Assembly: GCA_900112785.1 (NCBI GenBank)
Contig: FONB01000001.1
Coordinates: 248,001-312,000, forward strand
From: Phytobacter palmae
Lineage (GTDB): Bacteria > Pseudomonadota > Gammaproteobacteria > Enterobacterales > Enterobacteriaceae
Direction: 5' to 3'
Length of the DNA: 64,000 nt
Part shown: positions 18,801 through 25,810 of the stretch, piece after piece
Position numbering within the stretch: the first letter of the stretch is position 1
Layout of the letters: each line of letters opens with the position of its first letter
Translations under genes and position numbers: made by a program
Notes under the pieces: generated by a model
Databases searched by the model: none
What the model saw: only the letters and a program-made list of their open reading frames with translations
Told to the model about the DNA's origin: nothing

Positions 18801-19632
18801 CGTGGGAATAATCCCTCTGTGTGGCGGCAGTTATCGCGATGTCGGTCGTGATCTGACCGACTTGCGATTCCAGCATCCAGTCACCTTTTAACGCTGTCGA
18901 CCCGGTCAGGTCAGTGGATGCTGCCACATCAGCCCGGGTGAGCGCTGCCAGGTCGCTAATAAAAGTCTGCCCTTGTGTTCCTTGCGCCACATTACAGCCA
19001 TAAAGCAGGATATCGCCGGACGCAGTCAGCGACTGGCCGATGGTAGTCAGGTCAGCACTTCTCGCAGCGAGCATACTGTCGGTCAATGTGACGCCCCCGA
19101 GCGTCAGTTGGCCTTCGCCACCATTGCTGATGATATGGATGGCGTCGTAACCCGTGTGGGTTTGCGCCCATTGCGTTATCTGGCTTAACCCATCTTTGTT
19201 GGCATCCAGCAATACCACCTCAACCCCGTCTTTCACGCCACGGGCCAGTTGCTGGTAATCTGCCACTGCGGTGTCAATAAACACCACTTCTTTATGTGTG
19301 TTACTGCCGGTAGCAACCGCAACGCTGGTGTCTGCTACGGTCTTCGAATTCTGGGTATCCGTATTGTGGGCGGTTGTATCAACATTGCTCGTCGCATCGG
19401 TGCTGTGACTGGCCGTATCGGTGGTACTTTGCCCGGACTGGCCGCTGTCCGTATGCGACGCGGCTGGCTGCGTCGCCGTATTTTGAGTGGCAGCAGCCTC
19501 AACCGTGGCGGCGACAGCACCATCAAACAACATACGCGCTTCCAGCATAACGCCCAAAGGTGCCTGCTCATGACTTGCAGCACCTTGCGGAACCTGACGA
19601 CTTTTTTTGCCCAGCCAATGACGCCACAACAT
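12805..19632 (-). CDS. giant DUF4347 adhesin with tandem Ig/cadherin-like repeats
   Basis: A 2275-residue repetitive protein. Residues 1-40 carry a basic start (MLWRHWLGKKSR) and LEARMLFDGAVAATV, a variant of the LEPR-XLL motif seen at the start of many huge surface proteins; no classical Sec signal is visible. DUF4347 spans about 113-275 (VVFIDTAVADYQQL ... ILLYGCNVAQG). Then come beta-rich modules (280-980), two 124-residue VNDAP modules (980-1229), and about seven roughly 99-residue putative-Ig repeats ending VTNVND (1380-2080). The C-terminal 195 residues are low-complexity G/S/T/F. There are no RTX nonapeptides or typical type I C-terminal signal. AAAGG precedes the ATG. It is encoded with membrane-fusion, protease and OMF genes that probably export it. 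Likely role: surface adhesion or biofilm. Confidence 0.82.
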   Translation of the reverse strand: MLWRHWLGKKSRQVPQGAASHEQAPLGVMLEARMLFDGAVAATVEAAATQNTATQPAASHTDSGQSGQSTTDTASHSTDATSNVDTTAHNTDTQNSKTVADTSVAVATGSNTHKEVVFIDTAVADYQQLARGVKDGVEVVLLDANKDGLSQITQWAQTHTGYDAIHIISNGGEGQLTLGGVTLTDSMLAARSADLTTIGQSLTASGDILLYGCNVAQGTQGQTFISDLAALTRADVAASTDLTGSTALKGDWMLESQVGQITTDIAITAATQRDYSHVLDTFTFETGSGGGSGNNQTWQEGGHTLHFDFVGNVLAGLNSDGNSLIYDVQTDGSSSSNSLTFTISIPGYVFDLSSLDLLNADGTGNMNYTISSSKSTAGDNQSGVLPFPGALTYTTISGFNGNFVGVSSITITTSGTNEYYLDNLVLNNIHAASPVDATSTVTAGPSGEATTFSTTATSAASATSLLDFTLTDLGTSDGSATNVSQFYANVSGTATSSELSKMTFLLSGPDATNVVGTYDSSTGRVTFSSLSLSVANNSSETYTIKAYYNDNTSSNDITDHHTVILSVNASNFTTVSGGSTFASSQANVNNGSGASIDVAATKLIYSQSPSTSVVSGINFTTQPVVIAVDDRGNIDTDFNGSVTLSENGSGSLTGTTQVTASNGIATFSGVKYTSASDGDANFVLTAASGSLVSATSASINPDVVATRLVFSTQPVPTTIQNGQSASFTTVPVVQAVDANGMVDQDYTTNIVLSVTDPNDSVVDGTVNSLAVTSGDHDASATTVTLTPSGGIATYTGLIIQYTNSGSINTLALRAMSGSLTAVNSSSIISTVNTAPVFSNLNGGATYTENGSAVVIDSDVTVADTELNNQGNYNGASISIARNGGANSVDIFGNSGLLGVLTQGQNFTYNGTAVGSVTANSSGTLTLTFNSNATSAIVNAVLQSLTYANSSDDPPSSVTLNWTFNDGSLNSSGTNQAVLNITPVNDAPVISNTSISKTFNEDSAQTFSAADFGFSDVDSGDTLQSIIIVTAPAAGELFIDANSDGVRGVGDTLLGNGAVVSAADISKLTFRPTANANGTGYASFSWQVSDGTALSANTGTMTLNVTPVNDAPIISNTSVSKTFNEDSAQAFSAADFGFSDVDSGDTLQSITIVTAPGAGELFIDANNDGVRGGGDTLLGNGSVVSAADISKLTFRPTANANGTGYASFTWKVSDGTALSANTGTMTLNVTPVNDAPTLSSGATVILTSTTEDATSSATTVSSLLSSAGYGDVDSGASSGIAITATVGNGGWQYSTDSGANWFNIGTVSSSAALLLGSTAQLRYVPDSANGETATLSFSAWDQTSGTATAGSSKGLADTSTSGGSSAFSINSAQASLMVTSVNDAPTVASTVSPQSATKDTAFSFAVPAGTFVDVDNGDTLTLSATLADGSALPAWLIFNPSTGTFSGTPGYSDVGNLTIRITATDGSNASVSTTFGLTVNNSNLPPVVSTPVAEQTIAQNGSFNFTVPAGTFTDPDIGDTLTLSATLADGSALPAWLSFDPATKTFSGTPGNGDVGNLTIRVTATDGSNASVSTTFGLVVTNVNDAPVVSGSVPPQSVAQDGSLSFTVPAGTFTDPDGDTLTLSATLADGSALPAWLRFDPVTGTFSGTPGNGDVGNLSIRLTASDGSTSVSTTFALTVTNVNDSPVVSGSIPPQSVAQDGSFTFTVPAGTFVDPDGDTLTLSATQANGNPLPAWLSFDPATKTFSGTPGNGDVGNLSIRLTASDGSSSVSTTFALTVTNVNDTPVVSGSIPPQSVAQDGSFTLTVPAGTFVDPDGDTLTLSATQANGNPLPAWLRFDPATGTFSGTPGNGDVSNLSIRLTASDGSSSVSTTFALTVTNVNDTPVVSGSIPPQSVAQDGRFTLTVPAGTFVDPDGDTLTLSATQANGNPLPAWLRFDPATGTFSGTPGNGDVSNLSIRLTASDGSSSVSTTFALTVTNVNDTPVVSGSIPPQSVAQDGSFTLTVPAGTFVDPDGDTLTLSATQADGSALPAWLSFTPSTGTFSGTPGNADIGSLVIRVTATDAGNTSISTTFSLTVTRAGITGGDPQFRISDGANGPRPLDSRTPTLQPQEAGTPPLNALITPASLGSFNAGRTAGSSSMMASIFGTTSDGASGGDATKSEVANVFGRGSSFGSHFESSLGSFPSFNKDPALGGTSSLASVFSGIYLPSLTPMEVFTGGSWKDINLHAQGVTEQGQEQATAAFTPSFHRQLQHIGDAQGQRLSAIEQALYDRGQQG
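13400..15190. repeat. tandem 297-bp (99-codon) repeats in the adhesin gene
   Basis: The anchor TTTACGTTGGTGACCGTCAG recurs at 13697, 13994, 14291 and 14588, exactly 297 bp apart, with a diverged copy at about 14885 and weaker ones beyond. The inner three units differ at only a few bases, which points to recent unequal recombination or gene conversion. Each unit encodes one Ig-like module. Confidence 0.93.
15946..16690. repeat. two 372-bp direct repeats in the adhesin gene
   Basis: Two adjacent, nearly identical units (for example CCGTTGGC at 16031 and 16403, 372 bp apart) encode 124-residue modules starting VNDAP. They contain SKTFNEDSAQ and GFSDVDSGDTLQSI, cadherin-like acidic motifs that may bind calcium. 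Confidence 0.9.
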
Positions 19633-19743
19633 AAGGATACCTTTCAGGAGTAGATTTATTTACAACACAGACCAGCCTGCGTTATGCCGAACTGGCCTGT
19701 TTTTTCAGAGAGTTGGTCAGAGAACAATCCTGTTAGCCACGAA

Positions 19744-20628
19744 TTATGGCCGCGTTGGATACAGGCCATTGGCCATAATACAGACAGTCAGCCCCTGCGA
19801 AGGCGATTGGGTTGCCACCGAGACCACCGGCTGCGGCACCCCTGCTGCGCCTACCGCGACAGTTCCACCCGTCACTGTCGGTATCGTTACCGGGAACGAT
19901 GGAATCGTTGGCGTACCCGTTACCGTACCGCCGCTAATCGACGACGTGATGGTGCCGCTTACCGGGCCAGTTAACGTCTGGCTAGGCCCTAATGTAGTAT
20001 CGGCAGTTGCGCCAGGATTATAAATATTTGGTGCGCCAAGCGCGGGTTTAGCCAGTATCGCGCCATTGGTGGGTAACGACGCACTACCGGCAACACCAGA
20101 CCCACCCGCAATTTTCAGCGAGCCGGAAGTCGATGCAGTCAGGTCGTGCGTATTGGTGATAGTCTGGCCGCTAACCGTCAGTCCGGTACCGGGTGTTGCC
20201 GGGACGGTTACCGTCGTGCTCGATGTGGTTGCAGTGAAGGTTGCGGCGTGGGTATGCGCGGGTAAAGGCACCGTCACATTCACCGTCGGATTACCGATTT
20301 TCTGCCCGATATTAACGGCCGGTAGCCCCAAACCGGTGCCCGTACCGACGACAGAACGTCCGCGCAAATCAGGTAGCCCGAAGGTGGTTGAGCCATCACC
20401 ACCAAACTGGAACCCCAACAGGGAGTACAATGCCTGATAGCTGTTGATAGGGACCGTCTGACCGTTAGCCGGAAGCCAGCCACGCGGGCAAAAAGATGTA
20501 GCAAAAGAACACACTGTGCCGGTATAGGATTCGTCGTTACAGGCTGCAGCACTTTGCGGTAGAAAAATAGTTACGGCGAGGGCGGTAGTGATGGCTGATT
20601 TAACAAATAAACGCTGAATATCTCTCAT
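19744..20628 (-). CDS. secreted phage tail-collar domain protein
   Basis: A 294-residue protein with a clear Sec signal peptide (hydrophobic ALAVTIFLPQSAAA, cleavage near residue 29). It then has a tail-collar/microcystin-dependent-protein domain: GTVCSFATSFCPRGWLPANGQ, PINSYQALYSLLGFQFGGDG and FGLPDLRGR. The C-terminal two-thirds is T/V/G-rich beta repeat, like phage tail-fibre shafts. Four N-terminal cysteines (CNDES, GTVC, FCPRG) could form disulfides. The gene lies 111 bp upstream of the adhesin on the same strand and downstream of the export genes, so it may be a second cargo or a surface partner of the adhesin. There are no other phage genes nearby, so it is not part of a prophage. Confidence 0.78.
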   Translation of the reverse strand: MRDIQRLFVKSAITTALAVTIFLPQSAAACNDESYTGTVCSFATSFCPRGWLPANGQTVPINSYQALYSLLGFQFGGDGSTTFGLPDLRGRSVVGTGTGLGLPAVNIGQKIGNPTVNVTVPLPAHTHAATFTATTSSTTVTVPATPGTGLTVSGQTITNTHDLTASTSGSLKIAGGSGVAGSASLPTNGAILAKPALGAPNIYNPGATADTTLGPSQTLTGPVSGTITSSISGGTVTGTPTIPSFPVTIPTVTGGTVAVGAAGVPQPVVSVATQSPSQGLTVCIMANGLYPTRP

Positions 20629-20974
20629 ACAGATCCCTCCTGGAGGAATAGCTGATTTATTAAGATCAAATGTTATTAATAACCAACCTTATAATTCGGG
20701 ACAGAACAAAATAGTAAGATAACGATGGGAGGCAAAAACATTTATGGTTCATCAGGAATATAGCTCAGTCAGTAAGATTTACATACATAAAAAAACATCA
20801 ACTTACTTACCTAATTCAAATTAAATAAATTGAAATAGAGCGCAATTATAATTTTTGTTATTTTTCAAAGGCATACTCAGACCTTCATTTACTGGCTTTC
20901 GGGGGTAATAACTACTGGTAGTTTCTGGTTAACGTGAAAGGATATATTCCGTAAAATATATCAACCTGTTCTTG
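20629..20974 (-). promoter_or_regulatory. 346-bp AT-rich intergenic region, probable promoter of cargo genes
   Basis: The gap between the site-2 protease gene and the tail-collar gene has no ORF and is much more AT-rich than its flanks. It includes TAAATAAATTGAAATAG and a TATATTCCGTAAAATATAT inverted stretch near 20942-20960. It likely separates an export-machinery transcript from a cargo/OMF transcript. A ribosome-binding GGAGG precedes the tail-collar ATG. Confidence 0.5.
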
Positions 20975-23083
20975 TCAAAATCCGCTTTCCCGAATACCCA
21001 ACGCCGCAATCCGCCGCCATACCGCGCCAAGAATTGATTCCTTTTCCCCTTCCAGCATTACGCTGCCCCGTAACGGCTGTTGTGGTAGCGAGAATTGTCC
21101 CTCCTGTACTGCAAAACGCACACTGTACTGCGCCTGAATGGGTTGAGGATTATGATCCCTGTCGCGACGCACGGCGATCGGACCGTGGCGATCGGACGCC
21201 AGCATCTCTTGCTGTAACCAGGCGGCACCGGTGGGTGCAATGTCTTTCAGTTGTACGACAAGGCGGGGATAGGCGGGGTCATCGGCGATAAAATAGCCTT
21301 GCATCCCCACTTTCGCGCGTTCCAGCGTATCGTCGGGTAAATACCCCTGCACTTTTCCTGAACCCTGCCCGACCACACGGAGCAAGGGCATATCCGATGT
21401 CAGCCAGCGGCCTTGCGTCATATCTCGCGCCACATCTCTCACCTGGCCTGCCTGCGGCGCGGTGAGAGACAAACGCTGGCGTTGCGCATCCAGCCCGCGA
21501 TAGCGGGCCAATGATTCCGCCAGTTGTCGGTCAAGCACCTGAGTTTCGCTGGCGGTTTCCTGACGTCCGGCTCCCCGCTGCCGCTGCTGTTGCAAAATAG
21601 CAATTTGCTGACGTTCGATATTGATGCGGTAGTCCAAATCGGACGAGGTGAGATCCAGCAGTTTCTCACCGGCCTGCACCTGCTGGCCGTCAGTGACGTA
21701 GAGCGCTTTAACCTGCGCAGGAATAGGGGCGTACAGCGCGCTGACGTTTTCTGCTTCCAGCACAGCAGGAATACGAATGCTGCCGCGCCAGGGAAACAGC
21801 AGCAGCACCAATACTGCCGCCAGAATCAGACCTGAACGCAACAGCTTAACGGGATGAGCATTCTTACGCATGGACCACCAGACACGGGCCTCCTTTACCA
21901 CCGGAAGCGCGATAAACCAGCCAATTTCAACCGACATCAAAACAATACCCACCACCTTAATGAAAAAGTGGTACACCATCAGTGCAATGCCGAAAAACAG
22001 GAAAAAGCGCCATATCCATGAGGCGTAGCCCCATATCAATAGTTTGCGCTGCATCGACGGCGACCAGGTATGCGGTGCCGGATGACCATAGCCAAATAAC
22101 ACCTCGCGCAGCCGCCAGCGGCACAGGGCATAGGCCCGTTCCTGCAGGTTTTCCACCCGCCAGAAATCACTTAGCAAGAAGTAACCGTCAAAGCGCATCA
22201 GCGGGTTGAGGTTAACCACCAGCGTCGTTATCCAGGTGGCGCTGGAGAGCATAAACGCGGCCGTACGCAGAGGGCCGTCTGGCAGCAGCGTCCATGCCAG
22301 CAGCGCGAAAACGGCCAGAAGCACTTCGGCCAGAATACCGCCTGCGCCAATCAGCAAACGCGCTCGTCGATTCTTGAGTTTCCACGCATCACTTACATCG
22401 GTATAGAACAGCGGGAACAGTACGATAAAGGCTACCCCCATGCTCTGCACCCGGCAGCCCACGCGTTTGGCCATAAAGGCGTGGCCCAGCTCATGTATGA
22501 ATTTAGCGATCACCAGCGACACCCCGAATACCGCCATCCCTTGCAGACTGAACAGGTGAGGGAATGCGTGGGTGTAACGCACCCAGTCACGGCTGACCAG
22601 ATAGAGCCCCAGTACCAGGAAAAGCGGGAACCCCCCCATCAATAGTGGTGTCCCATAGCGCTTAAGCCAGGGCCAGCAACGGTTGAGCAGCGGATCGGGC
22701 CGCCAGAGCGGAATGCGGAAAAACAGATACTGGTGCAGCACTTTTTTCCACAGGCTGGTGCGCATGGCGCGGGCTTTAAGGAGGTAACGCTGACGCTGTT
22801 CGGCATCGCCCGAAGTCACCAGATCGTGCTGGCGTAAAAAATGTAGCAATTGCTCCAGCTCTTTAACCTCTAGCGGCAGGCCCGGCTCCTGGTTGGCTGC
22901 CGCAAGCACCTGTTGTGGCAGGCGCAGGGACCAGTGGCGCAGCAGGCGGATAGCCGTGGGTGTTAGCGTGAAATAGCGACCGGTAAGCGGGTCTGCCAGT
23001 ACCCATTGCGGCGCACCGTTAATACCCGCAGCAGACTCTGCTAACTGGAGATCGGGGCGTAGCGCCGGAAGCAGTGGACTCAT
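20975..23083 (-). CDS. site-2 protease (M50) fused to PqqD-like and HlyD domains
   Basis: A 702-residue membrane protein. Residues 24-90 (WVLADPLTGRYFTLTPTAIRLL ... FLRQHDLV) resemble a PqqD-type winged-helix peptide-recognition domain. Multiple TM helices follow, with HELGH at 197-201 and N293-P294...D299-G300, the zinc ligands of site-2 intramembrane proteases. After the last TM helix (about 410-425) a periplasmic HlyD-like adaptor (about 435-690) contains a lipoyl-like half (PIPAQVKALYVTDGQQVQAG) and a coiled coil (INIERQQIAILQQQRQR). Its ATG overlaps the stop of the upstream GAF-adaptor gene (ATGA), so the two are co-translated. The inferred role is the inner-membrane core of an export complex that recognises and may cleave a substrate. 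No ATPase is fused or adjacent. Confidence 0.82.
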   Translation of the reverse strand: MSPLLPALRPDLQLAESAAGINGAPQWVLADPLTGRYFTLTPTAIRLLRHWSLRLPQQVLAAANQEPGLPLEVKELEQLLHFLRQHDLVTSGDAEQRQRYLLKARAMRTSLWKKVLHQYLFFRIPLWRPDPLLNRCWPWLKRYGTPLLMGGFPLFLVLGLYLVSRDWVRYTHAFPHLFSLQGMAVFGVSLVIAKFIHELGHAFMAKRVGCRVQSMGVAFIVLFPLFYTDVSDAWKLKNRRARLLIGAGGILAEVLLAVFALLAWTLLPDGPLRTAAFMLSSATWITTLVVNLNPLMRFDGYFLLSDFWRVENLQERAYALCRWRLREVLFGYGHPAPHTWSPSMQRKLLIWGYASWIWRFFLFFGIALMVYHFFIKVVGIVLMSVEIGWFIALPVVKEARVWWSMRKNAHPVKLLRSGLILAAVLVLLLFPWRGSIRIPAVLEAENVSALYAPIPAQVKALYVTDGQQVQAGEKLLDLTSSDLDYRINIERQQIAILQQQRQRGAGRQETASETQVLDRQLAESLARYRGLDAQRQRLSLTAPQAGQVRDVARDMTQGRWLTSDMPLLRVVGQGSGKVQGYLPDDTLERAKVGMQGYFIADDPAYPRLVVQLKDIAPTGAAWLQQEMLASDRHGPIAVRRDRDHNPQPIQAQYSVRFAVQEGQFSLPQQPLRGSVMLEGEKESILGAVWRRIAALGIRESGF

Positions 23084-24414
23084 AGGCCGATTGCCTGACG
23101 GATCACGGAGAGCGGGCGACGGAAGAGATAGACCGCCAGCGGTACATATTCGCCCGACAATTTAGCCGTTCCGCGCAGGCCGATACGCGGCGGGGCATCG
23201 TTAAATCGACCATCAAGCAGATAAGCAAGGTTGCCTGTGGGAGTCTGTTCGGATTCATAGGCGATGCGCTCAAGCCTGGCCGCATGTGGGGTGATAGGGT
23301 CGCTGTCGAGGAACAGAGTGATGGGCGCATCCTGTTTTAGCCTGATGGCATCACCCACATCCAGTTCGATGCGCAGCGCAGCAAGCGCCGGGTCGGCCAG
23401 TTCCATTAAGCGCTCACCCGTTCGAACCGGTTTGCCAGTCCAGCGGTCGGCATCGGCAAAGACGGCAATACCGTCCCGTTCGGCGCGGATTTCAGTGCGG
23501 CTGAGCAGGGCGCTGGCGTAGTCGCGTTCGGCCCGTTTTTGCGCCACCTGTGCAGCCAGGAAATCGAGTTTCGCTTTGGAGTCAGCATCCTGGAAGGCGC
23601 GCTGCGAGCTGGCGCGAAACTCCGCTTCGGCAACATTGAGCGCGCGCTCGGCAACGTCGGCCTGTGCTTTCAGGGTGGTGTCGTCGAAACGAACCAGCAG
23701 ATCACCCTGGTGTACGCTCTGGTTTGGCTGCACGGCAAAGGACTGGATCACGCCGTCCAGCGGCGCGGCGACCACACGCCCATGGTAAGGAACCACTTCG
23801 GCGGGCGCCAGCACGGACTGGCGCACCGGAATAAACAGGCAGGCGAGCAATACAAGCAAAGGAATAGCGATTTTCCAGCGCCCTTTGCGGTGATGCCAGC
23901 GGTTGGTTTGCGGTTCCAGCGCCAGCCACGCGTGGCTGAATGCGCCAGCAAGCTGTTCAGCCAGCACCCGGTCAGCGTTTTGCCACGGTTGTTCGCGTGC
24001 GTACCAGATGCCGCCAAACCCTTCTCCCTGGCGGTCTTTAAGCGGTGACCACAGGGCTTCGGGGGCGGAGAGGGTCAGCCAGTCGTTGCGGCTCTGTTCG
24101 TCGAGCCGCGCCGCTTCAATGATGCCGCACTGGTTAAGCGGTTTGCCGTCGGCCGCCTGCAAACGGGCGCAGGCACGTTCGATAAACGCCACAAACGGCG
24201 CGTGAGGAGCAGGTTGAGTGACACCCGTTACCGCGCGCACCCGACCGTTAATAACGAGTGCGGCGTGACGATAACCGAACAGCGGCTGGCTGTCGTTGAC
24301 GATGCAGTACGCCAGCTCTTCGCTGCTGGCAGCGGCCCTGGCCTGCTGTTCGATATCAAGAAAACGGGCAAAGACGGCCGCACTGGCTGTAGCCGACGTG
24401 GGGGAAGTACTCAC
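23080..24414 (-). CDS. membrane-fusion (HlyD-like) protein with cytoplasmic GAF-like domain
   Basis: A 444-residue protein. The first 175 residues are predicted cytoplasmic and resemble a GAF sensor domain (SSEELAYCIVNDSQPLFGYRHAALV, ending near GGIWYAREQPW). One TM helix (about 187-205, IAIPLLVLLACLFIPV) follows, then an adaptor region with VVAAPLDGVIQSFAVQPNQSVHQGDLLVRFDD and a helical hairpin. A small-molecule or redox-sensing domain on a fusion protein suggests gated export. ATGA overlaps on both sides couple it to the preceding adaptor and the following site-2 protease gene. Confidence 0.8.
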   Translation of the reverse strand: MSTSPTSATASAAVFARFLDIEQQARAAASSEELAYCIVNDSQPLFGYRHAALVINGRVRAVTGVTQPAPHAPFVAFIERACARLQAADGKPLNQCGIIEAARLDEQSRNDWLTLSAPEALWSPLKDRQGEGFGGIWYAREQPWQNADRVLAEQLAGAFSHAWLALEPQTNRWHHRKGRWKIAIPLLVLLACLFIPVRQSVLAPAEVVPYHGRVVAAPLDGVIQSFAVQPNQSVHQGDLLVRFDDTTLKAQADVAERALNVAEAEFRASSQRAFQDADSKAKLDFLAAQVAQKRAERDYASALLSRTEIRAERDGIAVFADADRWTGKPVRTGERLMELADPALAALRIELDVGDAIRLKQDAPITLFLDSDPITPHAARLERIAYESEQTPTGNLAYLLDGRFNDAPPRIGLRGTAKLSGEYVPLAVYLFRRPLSVIRQAIGL

Positions 24415-25211
24415 TTCGCCTCCGGGAATTGCGCCGTGCCGCTCATGCCCGCCATCAGGCTGGCGTCGGCATTAACCAGCGTACCGATAAGACCGATGGT
24501 TTGACTGCTTTCATCAATACGCGCCCCGAGCCGTGCGATGCTGGCCTGCAACGGTTTACCGGTTTCATCCGGCGTAAAGGTAAACGTCAATCCAGGTTTG
24601 AGCACGGACAGCAGGCGAGAAGAGACCAGCAGATTAATTTCGAGGTGGCGATTGTTCACCACATCCAGCAGCGGCGTGCCCTGGGCTACGCTTTCGAAGG
24701 TTTGCGTGCGGCGTTTCACGACCTGGCCATCAAAGGGCGCAGTGATACGACAGCGGTTCACCTGAATCTGATATACCTGACTTTCGGCCTGCGCCTGGGC
24801 TAAATGCGCGGCGGAGAGCGCCACGGCGTGCTTGCCGACAGACTTGAGTTGCGCCAGCTGTTGGTTCTGGCTGAGTTCGGCTTCGGCTGCTCTGGCCGCC
24901 GCCTGTGATGCGGCAAGCTGCGCCTGATAAATACTGCAATCGAAGCGCACCAGGGTATCCCCTTTTTTGAACGCTTCGCCCTCCCTGAATGGCATCTCCA
25001 CAATGCGTCCAGCCAGTTCGCTGGAGAGGGTCGCCTGATCGACGGCCACCAGAATGCCGCGTGCCTGATTATCGGTATGCGTTTGCGCGGTGTCGCCAGC
25101 GGAAGGAGAGGTCAGAAGCGGATCGGCAGCCAGGGCCTGGGTCATGTAAAACAGTGAGCTTAGTAGAAACAGCCCCAGGGTACAGCGATAAATCGACACA
25201 TTCACTTTCAT
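24411..25211 (-). CDS. periplasmic adaptor (HlyD/RND membrane-fusion) protein
   Basis: A 266-residue protein with an N-terminal signal or anchor (LGLFLLSSLFYMTQALA). It has the barrel-sandwich hybrid halves LSSELAGRIVEMPFREGEAFKKGDTLVRFD and CRITAPFDGQVVKRRTQTFESV flanking a helical hairpin. It is the first gene of the three-adaptor operon; its stop overlaps the next start (ATGA). AGGAAAGG lies upstream; a GTG immediately before the ATG (25214) is an alternative start. It probably bridges the inner-membrane partners to the TolC-like channel. Confidence 0.83.
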   Translation of the reverse strand: MKVNVSIYRCTLGLFLLSSLFYMTQALAADPLLTSPSAGDTAQTHTDNQARGILVAVDQATLSSELAGRIVEMPFREGEAFKKGDTLVRFDCSIYQAQLAASQAAARAAEAELSQNQQLAQLKSVGKHAVALSAAHLAQAQAESQVYQIQVNRCRITAPFDGQVVKRRTQTFESVAQGTPLLDVVNNRHLEINLLVSSRLLSVLKPGLTFTFTPDETGKPLQASIARLGARIDESSQTIGLIGTLVNADASLMAGMSGTAQFPEAK

Positions 25212-25404
25212 CACGCTTATCTGCCTTTCCTGTATAACCCCTTGTTAATATGAGGTTTATGCAACGAAGCTAAATGTAACTTACTGTTAATTCTTTGTAA
25301 TTTAATGTGTCGCAGTATAGCAAGCAAGGAAAAACTCGGCGGGCCAGAAGAATATATTGGAAGAAGATCCTTACCACTCTGAAAGGGATAATCTGTCGGC
25401 AACA

Positions 25405-25426
25405 CCCCCCACTCGCTGGTGGGGGG
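25405..25426. terminator. GC-rich hairpin after yjhX
   Basis: CCCCCCAC-TCGCTG-GTGGGGGG is a perfect 8-bp stem 12 bp past the yjhX stop. There is no marked U-tract on either strand, so it may act as a boundary or a weak terminator. Confidence 0.5.
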
Positions 25427-25437
25427 CTTAATACAAA

Positions 25438-25695
25438 TTATTGGTTGTCCGACTGTGCGCGGACATTGCTGAGACCGGTACGGTTAATGCGATAGGGCTG
25501 ACCATTTACCGAGAGGATCAGTTTTTTGCGTCTCAATTTTTTGAAGACGGCGAGCGTGCAGTCGCTGAGTAATAACCCTTCACGGGTGTAACACTCAACG
25601 GCAGTGACGCGCCCGGACGTGTCGCGGGTATGAACGATGCGACCGCCTTTGGCAAGGACATGCAGGGTACGTTGTTCCTGACGGGAAATATTCAT
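25438..25695 (-). CDS. yjhX: YjhX/TopAI toxin, topoisomerase I inhibitor
   Basis: An 85-residue protein nearly identical in pattern to E. coli YjhX: start [20 protein letters not shown], middle [16 protein letters not shown], end [19 protein letters not shown]. coli TopAI binds topoisomerase I and inhibits its DNA relaxation; its antitoxin YjhQ is a GNAT protein encoded just downstream. No yjhQ is present here. The start at 25695 follows the homologue; an upstream in-frame ATG at 25725 lies in the leader. The upstream leader region (25709-25889) has a small ORF and two hairpins, as described for the antibiotic-responsive toiL-topAI leader of E. coli. Confidence 0.88.
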   Translation of the reverse strand: MNISRQEQRTLHVLAKGGRIVHTRDTSGRVTAVECYTREGLLLSDCTLAVFKKLRRKKLILSVNGQPYRINRTGLSNVRAQSDNQ

Positions 25696-25733
25696 GCTGA
25701 AAATGCCTGTAATCATCTTGTGCAAAACCTGCC

Positions 25734-25810
25734 AACACCCTGGGGTGTTAGCGCGAGTGTTTAGCGCAGCGATAATCAGCCCGGCCGCAAAGGTCGGAAA
25801 GCTGATTATC
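25734..25810 (-). promoter_or_regulatory. structured leader RNA of yjhX
   Basis: Two inverted repeats lie in the untranslated leader: GATAATCAGC (25771-25780) with GCTGATTATC (25801-25810), and AACACCC-TG-GGGTGTT (25734-25749). The first overlaps the stop codon of the leader ORF, so ribosome stalling there would change folding before yjhX. The mechanism is inferred from the E. coli topAI leader. Confidence 0.5.

Noticed and set aside
19744-20628. Prophage tail module
   Set aside because: Only one tail-collar protein with a Sec signal is present; no other phage genes flank it.
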